Below are positions 14,499-20,811 of a DNA stretch of 21,036 nt, one piece after another. Under the pieces are notes generated by a model. The model was not told where the DNA came from and made no database searches. It saw only the letters and a list, made by a program, of their open reading frames with translations. This DNA is from a bacterium (GTDB lineage Bacteria; Cyanobacteriota; Vampirovibrionia; Gastranaerophilales; Gastranaerophilaceae), in the NCBI GenBank assembly GCA_004558955.1, contig SFZC01000023.1, forward strand, positions 1 to 21,036, read 5' to 3'. The first letter of the stretch is position 1, and the number at the start of each line of letters is the position of its first letter. Both the position numbers and the translations under genes were made by a program.

Positions 14499-15728
14499 AT
14501 GGCAATATATAATTATACAGCGTTAAAAGAAGGCTCAAATGAACTTGTAAAAGGTAAAGTTGAAGCATCTGATATGCGTGGAGCACGTCAGGCTGTCAGG
14601 GAATTGGGTCTGGTTGCAACTGATATTGTTGAAGAAGGTAATTTTGTCGCTGCTCAAAAGAAGAAAAACGAGAAAAAATCCGCAGGAAAAATGCCGAAAT
14701 TAGGCTTGGCGGAACAAATTGACTTCACTTCAACAATGCAAATTCTATCTGCTGCAGGTATTCCGATTATCGAATCGTTAATGTTTATCGAAACAGATTC
14801 CGCAAAATTGAGAATACGTCAGGTTGCCGCTGAATTAAGACGTCAAATTATGAATGGCGGAACTTTTGCAGGTACTGTCGCAAAATATCCTGAACAATTC
14901 GGACAAGTTTATATCGGTTTGGTAAAAGCCGGTGAAGATTCCGGTGAACTTGAAAAAACTTTGGAACGTTTGTTGGAATTGTTGAATAAACAAGCTGCAA
15001 TCAGAAGTAAGGTTACAGGGACTTTGATGTATCCGATATTCGTAATCCTTTTGGCAGGCTTTATTATCATCGTCATGTTGGTTTTCGTATTCCCTGTATT
15101 CAAAGATATGTTTGATTCAATGGGTATGCAACTTCCGATGATTACCCGAGTCCTGATGTCGGCGGGCTTGTTTATGAAAAAGAATTGGATTGGTATTCCG
15201 CTTGTAATTACGGCAATTTGTATGTTTATAAGTTTCTTGTTTAAATGGAAACCGAGCCGTTGGAAAATTGATGCTTTTGCATTGAAAATTCCTGTAATTA
15301 CCGACTTGTTACAGTATTCAAACTTTGCAAACTTTATTTCGGTTATGCAGGTTGCCTATGATGCGGGTGTTCCGATTTTGGAATGTTTAACCTTGTCTAA
15401 CTTAACTTTGACAAACCACACTTTGGAATCAAGAGTTGTGGAAGCAACAGCAAAAGTTCGTCAAGGTCAGCACTTGTCAGCAGCACTAAGATCAACAAGA
15501 ACAATGCCTAAAATGATTTTGTTCATGATTGCAACAGGTGAACAATCAGGTCGTTTGGGCGATATGTTAGGTCAAGCAGTAAGTTATATCGACAAACAGT
15601 TAGACGGTATTATTGACGTTATGACAAAAATGATTGAACCTATCATGTTAGTCGTAATCGGTACAATCGTATTGGTTCTTGCGGCAGCCTTGTATTTGCC
15701 GTTGTTCGCATCTTACATGGGTATGTAA
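14499..15728 (+). CDS. pilC: PilC/GspF-type inner-membrane platform protein
   Basis: The polytopic platform protein that couples the PilB ATPase to pilin addition. It has 409 residues, as usual. The N-terminus (MAIYNYTALKEGSNELVKGK) matches the family start with its small beta unit. Two GspF domains follow: cytoplasmic helices with LGLAEQIDFTSTMQILSAAG (~67-190) and a second copy (~265-380, with FANFISVMQVAYDAGVPILE). Three hydrophobic segments are visible near 170-200, 225-248 and at the C-terminus (LVVIGTIVLVLAAALYLPLF). The gene starts 10 bp after pilB with AGGTGAT upstream of the ATG, so the two are tightly coupled. It is the last gene of the operon; a clear terminator follows. No pilin, prepilin peptidase, PilM/N/O or PilT gene lies in the window. 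Confidence 0.93.
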   Translation: MAIYNYTALKEGSNELVKGKVEASDMRGARQAVRELGLVATDIVEEGNFVAAQKKKNEKKSAGKMPKLGLAEQIDFTSTMQILSAAGIPIIESLMFIETDSAKLRIRQVAAELRRQIMNGGTFAGTVAKYPEQFGQVYIGLVKAGEDSGELEKTLERLLELLNKQAAIRSKVTGTLMYPIFVILLAGFIIIVMLVFVFPVFKDMFDSMGMQLPMITRVLMSAGLFMKKNWIGIPLVITAICMFISFLFKWKPSRWKIDAFALKIPVITDLLQYSNFANFISVMQVAYDAGVPILECLTLSNLTLTNHTLESRVVEATAKVRQGQHLSAALRSTRTMPKMILFMIATGEQSGRLGDMLGQAVSYIDKQLDGIIDVMTKMIEPIMLVVIGTIVLVLAAALYLPLFASYMGM

Positions 15729-15751
15729 AAAACAAGATAAAAACAGTTTTG

Positions 15752-15789
15752 CAATCTTTATTCGTTAATTCGGGTAAAGATTGTTTTTT
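15752..15789 (+). terminator. Terminator of the pilus/secretin operon
   Basis: CAATCTTTATTCG (15752-15764) pairs with CGGGTAAAGATTG (15771-15783), including two G-U pairs, around TTAATT, followed by six T (15784-15789). It lies 23 bp past the pilC stop and just before the SDR gene. Confidence 0.85.
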
Positions 15790-15802
15790 AAAAAGGAGAA
15801 TT

Positions 15803-16633
15803 ATGGAAAATAAAAAAACAGTCGTAATAACGGGTTCAACCTCAGGTCTTGGGAAAGAATTGACTAAATTTTTTGCACAAAACGAAGAGTTTTTCGTATT
15901 TGCAGGTTACAGAAATATAGATAAAATCGAACAAAATTCAAACAATATCGAATATTTTTATATGGATTTGTGTGATGACAAATCAATTATTGAAGCGGCA
16001 AATTTTATAAAATCAAAAGCAAATAAAGTCGATATTTTGATAAATGCCGCAGGTGCCGTTGTTGCAGGTCCTGTCGAATGTTTAAACGTAAAAAATTTGA
16101 GAGAGCAATTTCAAGTGAATACTTTTGCACATATTGAATTTACTCAACAACTTATGCCAATATTAGACGGAGCAAGAATTGTCAATATAAGTTCAATGTC
16201 AAGTTTCGGACATTTTCCGTTTATAAGTCCTTATTGTGCATCAAAAAGAAGTTTGGACATATTTTTCAATGCGTTAGCACTTGAAACTCACAAAAATATT
16301 GAAATAGTTTCGGTAAAACCCGGAGTAATCGCAACACCGATTTGGGAAAAATCTGTAAAAAGTAACACCGAAACACTGGAGAACAATAAAGAATACGAAA
16401 AAGAATTGGAATTTTTGAAAAACAATGCATTGAAAAATACTAACAAAGGCTTAAATGTCAGCGATGCCGCACAAAAAATCAAAGAAATTGCAACAAAAAA
16501 GAAGGTTAAGCCGTCATATTTACTCGGTAAAGATTCTGTTGTAGCAAGCATACTATCGCACCTACCTCAAGGGATTTTAAATAAACTCGTAAAACATGCC
16601 CTGTCAATCAAAATGTCAAAATACGGAAAATAA
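15803..16633 (+). CDS. Short-chain dehydrogenase/reductase (SDR family)
   Basis: A cytoplasmic NAD(P)(H)-dependent oxidoreductase of the classical SDR type; the substrate is unknown. In the 276-residue reading from ATG 15803, the Rossmann motif TGSTSGLG is at about residues 10-17, the NAAG motif (ILINAAGAVVAG) near 82, the catalytic Ser in NISSMSSFG near 133, the YCASK motif (Tyr and Lys) near 147-151, and VKPGVIAT after it. The frame extends upstream to 15749, but that stretch is the pilC terminator. The ATG at 15803 has AAAAAGGAGAATT in front of it, so the shorter form is right. The C-terminal ~60 residues are basic. It is 23 bp before the TPR gene, which has its own promoter. Confidence 0.9.
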   Translation: MENKKTVVITGSTSGLGKELTKFFAQNEEFFVFAGYRNIDKIEQNSNNIEYFYMDLCDDKSIIEAANFIKSKANKVDILINAAGAVVAGPVECLNVKNLREQFQVNTFAHIEFTQQLMPILDGARIVNISSMSSFGHFPFISPYCASKRSLDIFFNALALETHKNIEIVSVKPGVIATPIWEKSVKSNTETLENNKEYEKELEFLKNNALKNTNKGLNVSDAAQKIKEIATKKKVKPSYLLGKDSVVASILSHLPQGILNKLVKHALSIKMSKYGK

Positions 16634-16638
16634 ATTTG

Positions 16639-16647
16639 TGGTATAAT
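16639..16647 (+). promoter_or_regulatory. Extended -10 promoter of TPR gene
   Basis: TGGTATAAT is a perfect extended -10 (TGn plus TATAAT at 16642-16647). The predicted start is near 16654, only 3 nt before the ATG at 16657; no -35 is seen. An AAGG (16649-16652) sits between the -10 box and the ATG, so it would be in the mRNA only when transcription starts upstream (read-through from the SDR gene). Confidence 0.6.
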
Positions 16648-16656
16648 TAAGGTGCT

Positions 16657-18429
16657 ATGGAAGATAAAGAAATTGATAAATTATACGAATTAATTGACTC
16701 AGGAGAGTACGACAAAGCAAAATCCGCTTTGACCGAAATTATAAAAAATGATGAAAAAGACTATGATGCACAGCGATTGTTGGCTTTGTGCGATGTGAAT
16801 ATGGAACAGTACGATTCGGCACGTTCTATCCTTGAAGATGTCGTAAAATATCGCCCCGATGATGCACTTTGTTGGTATTATTTGGGTTGTTGTTATGACA
16901 ATTTGTCGGATTTAATTGCCGCAAAACACGCATATATACAGGTTTTGGAACTTCGTCCCGAATATATTGACGCTTACAAAAGTTTGGCGATTGTTTATAT
17001 CAAATCAGAAAAATATGATGAAGGAATTGACACGGCAAAAAAAGCCTTGGAATTGGCAAATACCGAAGATTACTCAATTTACTACATTCTCGGCACAGCG
17101 TGTATGGCGGCAAAAAGATTTGAGGAAAGCGTTGAATATATCGAAAAAGCAATTTCAATGAATCCTGACAATTTCCAATTATATAACAATTTGGGAACCT
17201 GCTATTTGACAATCGGAAATCTTGACAAAGCGTTTGAAACTTACGAAAAAGCCTCAAAACTTGATGAATCCGATGGTTTGACATACTTCAACATGGCAAC
17301 GATTTTGCAATTAAAAAACAAACACAAAGAAGCCTGCGAATATTTTGAAAAGGCTAACAAATGCGAACCTGAAGAAGACAGTTATATCACGGCTTGGGCA
17401 TTATCAGAAGTCAAAGCGGGCAAGTTTAAAGAAGCCATTGAACATTACAAATATTTATCAACAACTTATCCGCAAAAACCAAGTTATAAGTACAATTTGG
17501 CTTGTTGTTATCAAGTTCTCGGCGAATTTGAAATTGCGATTGACTTATTAAAACAGTTGATTATGTTGACCCCAAAAGCAACAAATATATTGAAAAAACT
17601 TGCGGGAATTTATGTACAAACCGGTCAATACGGCAATGCAAAAGAGGTTTACGAACGCATAATCAAGCAAGGCACTATTTCCTTTGAAACATATTACGAA
17701 CTTGCGGTTCTTTGTCAAAAATCGTCTGATTCAGACAGGGCAGAACAAATTTTGAAAAAAGTTTGCGGACTTAATCCCGAATTTGCAGCGGCTCACAAGG
17801 ATTTGGGCGTAATTTATTTAAACAAAAGATTGTTTGATTACGCAAAAGAAGAATTTGAAAAAGCCTATTCTTTAGAACCTGACAATTATTCGATTGTTGT
17901 TGAATATGCAAATTATCTGCATTCAACCTCTCAATTTGAACTTGCGGACAAAATGTACCAAAAAGCAATCGAAATTGATTCAGAAATGCCAACTGCATTA
18001 GCATTTTCAGCACTTAATAAAACCCATTTAAAACAATACGAACAGGCAAAAGCACAAATTGATGCAGTATTACCAAAATGCTCAGAATCTGCGTTTTTAC
18101 TGTTCATTGCGGGTAGAATCTACCACTTATTAGGTGATTATGAGCAGGCTAAAATTTATTTGGTTAAAGCCTACGAATTAGAAAAATTACCTGATGCTCA
18201 GAATTTGTTGGGCTTGTGCTATTACGAACTCGGAAATTACGAACAGGCAAAATCTATTTTTGAAAGCTTGTTAGAAAAAGTGCCAATGAATATCAACATT
18301 TTGCTAAACTTGGCAAAATGCAACGAAAAACTTGGAAACAATGACGAAGCGTTGAAATATGCCGAAAAAATTACTGATACCTTCTCCGAATGCGAAGAGG
18401 CTCACGAAATTATCAGAAAATTATCTTAA
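16657..18429 (+). CDS. Large tetratricopeptide repeat protein
   Basis: The 590 residues are built almost wholly of TPR units, roughly fifteen repeats of ~34 residues, from MEDKEIDKLYELIDSGEYDK to the end. Repeats with the usual small/aromatic pattern are easy to see (ALCWYYLGCCYDNLSDLIAA, FQLYNNLGTCYLTIGNLDKA, AAAHKDLGVIYLNKRLFDYA, PDAQNLLGLCYYELGNYEQA). There is no signal peptide, membrane span or extra domain, so it is probably a cytoplasmic protein-protein scaffold. Because of its position it could serve the pilus machinery upstream, but a promoter and a terminator separate them, so this is only a guess. No specific partner can be named. It ends at a strong terminator. Confidence 0.9.
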   Translation: MEDKEIDKLYELIDSGEYDKAKSALTEIIKNDEKDYDAQRLLALCDVNMEQYDSARSILEDVVKYRPDDALCWYYLGCCYDNLSDLIAAKHAYIQVLELRPEYIDAYKSLAIVYIKSEKYDEGIDTAKKALELANTEDYSIYYILGTACMAAKRFEESVEYIEKAISMNPDNFQLYNNLGTCYLTIGNLDKAFETYEKASKLDESDGLTYFNMATILQLKNKHKEACEYFEKANKCEPEEDSYITAWALSEVKAGKFKEAIEHYKYLSTTYPQKPSYKYNLACCYQVLGEFEIAIDLLKQLIMLTPKATNILKKLAGIYVQTGQYGNAKEVYERIIKQGTISFETYYELAVLCQKSSDSDRAEQILKKVCGLNPEFAAAHKDLGVIYLNKRLFDYAKEEFEKAYSLEPDNYSIVVEYANYLHSTSQFELADKMYQKAIEIDSEMPTALAFSALNKTHLKQYEQAKAQIDAVLPKCSESAFLLFIAGRIYHLLGDYEQAKIYLVKAYELEKLPDAQNLLGLCYYELGNYEQAKSIFESLLEKVPMNINILLNLAKCNEKLGNNDEALKYAEKITDTFSECEEAHEIIRKLS

Positions 18430-18473
18430 ATTTTGTGATTAATATTTATAAATATTTTAAATAAAACCATTTC

Positions 18474-18517
18474 AAAAGCACTTGCCGATTAGCCTTCGAG
18501 ATTTGGCAAGTGTTTTT
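18474..18517 (+). terminator. Terminator of TPR gene
   Basis: CACTTGCC (18479-18486) pairs with GGCAAGTG (18505-18512); the A run before and the T run after extend the stem. The loop is 18 nt. It lies 45 bp past the TPR stop codon. Confidence 0.85.
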
Positions 18518-18522
18518 AAATG

Positions 18523-18551
18523 AAATTTACAATATATAATGTAAATTTTTT
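18523..18551 (+). repeat. AT-rich inverted repeat with T tract
   Basis: AAATTTACA (18523-18531) and TGTAAATTT (18540-18548) form a perfect 9-bp inverted repeat with an 8-nt spacer, followed by more T. It is directly behind the TPR terminator, so it could be a backup terminator or a protein-binding site. Confidence 0.5.
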
Positions 18552-18634
18552 ATTAAAGTACCTTAGAGTTTAAAACCCTTGTATAATACTGATTTTTCAA
18601 CTTCTTCAAAAAATAATTGTAAATCTTTGGCAAT

Positions 18635-18666
18635 AGTATATAAAAAAGTTAGAAAATTTATATACT
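18635..18666. repeat. Perfect 10-bp inverted repeat, possible operator
   Basis: AGTATATAAA (18635-18644) and TTTATATACT (18657-18666) form a perfect inverted repeat with 12 bp between. Its right arm ends one base before the TATAGT -10 box (18668-18673) of the candidate small RNA, where a repressor or activator could sit. Confidence 0.45.
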
Positions 18667-18679
18667 TTATAGTATTATG

Positions 18680-18843
18680 AATTTGTAAGGACGAAAGCAA
18701 ACGCAATCGTTCCTTAAAAACAGATACTCCTTTTGTTTTTAATAATAAACAGGGTTTACGGGTTTAAAAGTTTTAGGTTAATGTGAATCCTTTTTTGTTT
18801 CAGAAATGAAATAAGCGGACAGGGCGACTTGTCTGTTTTTTTT
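18680..18843 (+). ncRNA. Candidate trans-acting small RNA
   Basis: A -10-like TATAGT (18668-18673) predicts a start near 18680. The ~160-nt region has no credible reading frame but ordered structure. Hairpin 1 (18686-18716) has TAAGGA/TCCTTA plus CGA/TCG. Hairpin 2 pairs AAAAACA (18716-18722) with TGTTTTT (18734-18740) and shows ATACTCCTT in its loop. A single-stranded AATCCTTTTTTGTTT (18786-18800) follows. A terminator closes it: a 9-bp stem (18815-18823/18828-18836) with a GCGA tetraloop of the GNRA type and eight T to 18843. Two CU-rich, anti-Shine-Dalgarno-like segments, a 3' terminator and its own -10 box are what trans-acting sRNAs usually show. It matches no RNA family I know. Confidence 0.4.
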
Positions 18844-18881
18844 ATGGAAATATTTTTAATATTTGGACAAAATCAGATATT

Positions 18882-18899
18882 TATAATATCATCAAGGAG
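18882..18899 (+). promoter_or_regulatory. Candidate -10 box for the small membrane protein gene
   Basis: TATAAT (18882-18887) sits in GATATTTATAATATC with no good -35 at normal spacing (a TTGGAC at 18863 is only 13 bp away). The predicted start is near 18894, where the RNA would begin with AAGGAG. Confidence 0.35.
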
Positions 18900-18966
18900 T
18901 AGGGCTTGCACAATGCAACTTCGTCACACACGATTTTCAGAGGAATTTGACGAAAGGAGGCAAGCT

Positions 18967-19041
18967 ATGATTGACAAAATAATAATGCTACTAATAGCAT
19001 TTGACTTACTTTTAGTAGCATTAAATTTGTTCAAATCGTAG
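18967..19041 (+). CDS. Small 24-aa membrane peptide, type I toxin-like
   Basis: The frame encodes 24 residues: a short charged start (MIDKI), a long hydrophobic run (IMLLIAFDLLLVALNLF) and a basic end (KS). This is a single membrane-spanning peptide. The Shine-Dalgarno site AAAGGAGG, 6 nt before the ATG at 18967, is the most canonical in the window. An in-frame ATG at 18913 would give 42 residues with a charged N-terminus, with AAGGAG 13 nt upstream; it is possible but less well placed. An inverted repeat TTCGTCA/TGACGAA (18920-18926/18948-18954) touches the Shine-Dalgarno site and may control access to it. The peptide resembles Fst/holin-like type I toxins in size and hydrophobicity only; no antitoxin RNA is identified. 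Small regulators of membrane complexes look the same. Confidence 0.55.
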   Translation: MIDKIIMLLIAFDLLLVALNLFKS

Positions 19042-19052
19042 GGTGCAGAAAA

Positions 19053-19084
19053 AGCTTCTAAGGCTTCAGAACCGCTTAGGAGCT
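19053..19084 (+). other. Stable hairpin after the small peptide gene
   Basis: AGCTTCTAAG (19053-19062) pairs with CTTAGGAGCT (19075-19084), ten pairs with one G-U and a 12-nt loop. Only a short TTTT appears 10 nt later, so it is an imperfect terminator and could instead stabilise the 3' end of the small mRNA. Confidence 0.5.
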
Positions 19085-19167
19085 CCGCCATACTTTTATA
19101 TTATTTACTATGGTTTGAAATTTGTCAAGTTCAGACAACTTTTAAAATTACATCTTTCTCCAATTTT

Positions 19168-19204
19168 CTGGCAATATTTGAACTCTTATGCTATAATTCC
19201 GATA
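19168..19204 (+). promoter_or_regulatory. Promoter of mlaE, probably leaderless
   Basis: A perfect extended -10, TGCTATAAT (19189-19197), puts +1 at 19204, the A of the ATG. CTGGCA (19168-19173) is a possible -35 at 18-bp spacing. No Shine-Dalgarno site lies before the start codon. Confidence 0.65.
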
Positions 19205-20016
19205 TGGAAATTATGTTGGGTAAATATTTACGTCAATCGGCGACTTACAAAATATTCTCTCATTTCTTGGTTGTGTTTGCAGATTTTTTGGACACAATCG
19301 GCAAGATTATACAACTCGGATTTCATGTTGTTAAATGTATTTTAAAAGGCGAAATCGAGTGGAAGGAATTGTTAACTCAATGTGACAGATTTGGCGTAAG
19401 CTCTTTACCGATTACCCTGTCTATTGTCGGAATGACATCCATAATTGTAGCCTCTCAAGTTGCGCACGAAATGGTTAAGCAAGGTGGCGGAAACTTTGTC
19501 GGAATGCTTATGACAATTCTTATTGTTAGGGAAGTCGGAGCAATTATGTCCGGTTTTGCAATAACCTCAATGATTGGCTCTTCGTTGGCTTCAGAACTTG
19601 CAACAATGCGTGTAACCGAGCAGATTGATGCAATTGAGGTTTTGAGCGTTGACTCGGTAAGATATTTATTTGTCCCGAGAGTTTTGTCAGGAGCAATAAT
19701 GATGCCGTTTGTCGTAATTTTAGCCTCTGTTGCGGGAGTTTTACTCGGAGCGGTAACTTCTGATATGTTCGCAGGACTTACCTACCGTGCGTATTTTGAC
19801 TCGGCATATTTGGGCTTATATATGAAGGATATTGGCGTATGTATTTTGAAAGCAATCTTCTTCGGTGCGGCAATTTCTTTGATAAGTTGCACTTGCGGGT
19901 ATTTTGCAAGCGGGGGTGCAAAGGGCGTAGGTTTAGCAACAACAAAAGCCGTTGTTTGGTCGTTTATCGCAATAGTCGTACTGGACATGGTTTTTGCGGT
20001 TTTATTTTTCTTTTAA
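19204..20016 (+). CDS. mlaE: MlaE-type permease of a lipid ABC transporter
   Basis: The integral inner-membrane permease of the MlaFEDB-type phospholipid transporter, which moves lipids between inner and outer membranes. The 270 residues match MlaE. Recognisable family stretches include LTQCDRFGVSSLPITLSIVG, GGNFVGMLMTILIVREVGAI, SMIGSSLASELATMRVTEQI and DAIEVLSVDSVRYLFVPRV, followed by hydrophobic segments through to the stop. The chosen ATG coincides with the predicted transcription start; the Met at codon 4 is an alternative. mlaF follows after 15 bp. In plants and cyanobacteria the related protein is TGD1-like; which direction lipids move here cannot be told. Its presence supports a two-membrane envelope. 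Confidence 0.93.
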   Translation: MEIMLGKYLRQSATYKIFSHFLVVFADFLDTIGKIIQLGFHVVKCILKGEIEWKELLTQCDRFGVSSLPITLSIVGMTSIIVASQVAHEMVKQGGGNFVGMLMTILIVREVGAIMSGFAITSMIGSSLASELATMRVTEQIDAIEVLSVDSVRYLFVPRVLSGAIMMPFVVILASVAGVLLGAVTSDMFAGLTYRAYFDSAYLGLYMKDIGVCILKAIFFGAAISLISCTCGYFASGGAKGVGLATTKAVVWSFIAIVVLDMVFAVLFFF

Positions 20017-20031
20017 ATTATAGGTATAATT

Positions 20032-20751
20032 ATGAGTATTGAAGTTAGAAATTTAGTTAAAAAATTTGAAGATAAAACAGTTATAAATGATATTTCTTTC
20101 AAAGTTCGTGACGGGGAAATTCTTGCGATTGTAGGGTTTTCTGGGTCAGGAAAAAGTACGGTACTGAAACTTATTTGCGGACTTATCCCGTTTGACAGCG
20201 GAGAAGTTTTGACCTCAAAAGGCGATATCGCAATGGTTTTCCAATACTCGGCCTTGTTCGATTCATTGACGGTTGCCGATAACATTGCGTTTGCACTCCA
20301 TGAAAGAAAAGATTTACGCAAAAAATATACGGAAGAACAAATTAAACAAATAGTTTCCGAAAAATTAGAACTTGTCGGCTTAAAAGGGATTGAAAACAAA
20401 TATCCTTCCGAATTGTCGGGCGGCATGCAAAAAAGGGTAAGTTTTGCCCGTGCAATCGTGACAAATCCTAACACAATTCTGTATGATGAACCGACTGCGG
20501 GCTTAGACCCGATGTCCTCGACCTTAATTGAGGATTATATTGTAACCCTGAAACGTGAAATCAATGCCGCATCTGTTGTCGTAACCCACCAAATGTCAAC
20601 GATAACACGAACGGCGGACAGAGTTATAATGTTGTATGACGGAAAAATTGTTTTTGAAGGCACTCCGACAGAATTATTACAACAAAATACACCATATACA
20701 AAACAATTTGTCACCGCATCACTTGACGGACCGATGCAAATGCAGGCATAA
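20032..20751 (+). CDS. mlaF: MlaF-type ATPase of a lipid ABC transporter
   Basis: The cytoplasmic ATPase partner of MlaE. The 239 residues show all ABC motifs: Walker A GFSGSGKST (~37-45), the Q-loop in MVFQYSALFDSLTV, signature LSGGMQKRVSFARA, Walker B ILYDEPTAGLDPM and the H-loop VVTHQM. FQYSALFDSLTVADNIAF and GLDPMSS are typical of the Mla/Mkl subgroup. The gene begins 15 bp after mlaE with a weak TAGGT about 7 nt before the ATG, so it is translated from the same mRNA. The TATAAT just before the ATG (20025-20030) would start transcription inside the gene and is probably incidental. A gene for the MCE-domain protein MlaD would be expected next, and its start seems to be present but is broken off at once. 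Confidence 0.93.
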   Translation: MSIEVRNLVKKFEDKTVINDISFKVRDGEILAIVGFSGSGKSTVLKLICGLIPFDSGEVLTSKGDIAMVFQYSALFDSLTVADNIAFALHERKDLRKKYTEEQIKQIVSEKLELVGLKGIENKYPSELSGGMQKRVSFARAIVTNPNTILYDEPTAGLDPMSSTLIEDYIVTLKREINAASVVVTHQMSTITRTADRVIMLYDGKIVFEGTPTELLQQNTPYTKQFVTASLDGPMQMQA

Positions 20752-20796
20752 TATGAGAAATTGAAAACAAAATAAGAGTTAAAGGAAGATAAGAAT

Positions 20797-20811
20797 ATGA
20801 ATTCTATTTGA
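20797..20811 (+). pseudogene. Start of an mlaD-like gene, broken off after four codons
   Basis: AAAGGAAG (20781-20788) and an ATG at 20797, 45 bp after mlaF, look like a proper translation start, as expected for the third gene of the Mla operon. Only four codons follow before TGA (MNSI then stop). The next bases change in composition, so the stop is more likely an artefact of a wrong join or a rearrangement than a natural gene end. Confidence 0.4.

Noticed and set aside
15749..15802. Longer N-terminus of the SDR protein (18 extra residues)
   Set aside because: The extra stretch is the terminator of the pilus operon, while ATG 15803 has a GGAG site and begins the usual SDR N-terminus.
18680..18843. 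Known riboswitch, 6S RNA or tmRNA
   Set aside because: The 5' and 3' ends do not pair as in 6S RNA, no tRNA-like end is seen, no gene follows directly after the terminator, and no conserved riboswitch core was recognised.
20025..20030. TATAAT before mlaF as a leaderless promoter
   Set aside because: The predicted start would be 20037, inside the gene, and mlaF is 15 bp after mlaE with a weak ribosome site; it is best read as co-transcribed.
20797..20811. UGA read as an amino acid (alternative code) in the mlaD-like start
   Set aside because: All other genes in the window use UGA nowhere in frame and read normally with the standard code; the composition break explains the stop better.
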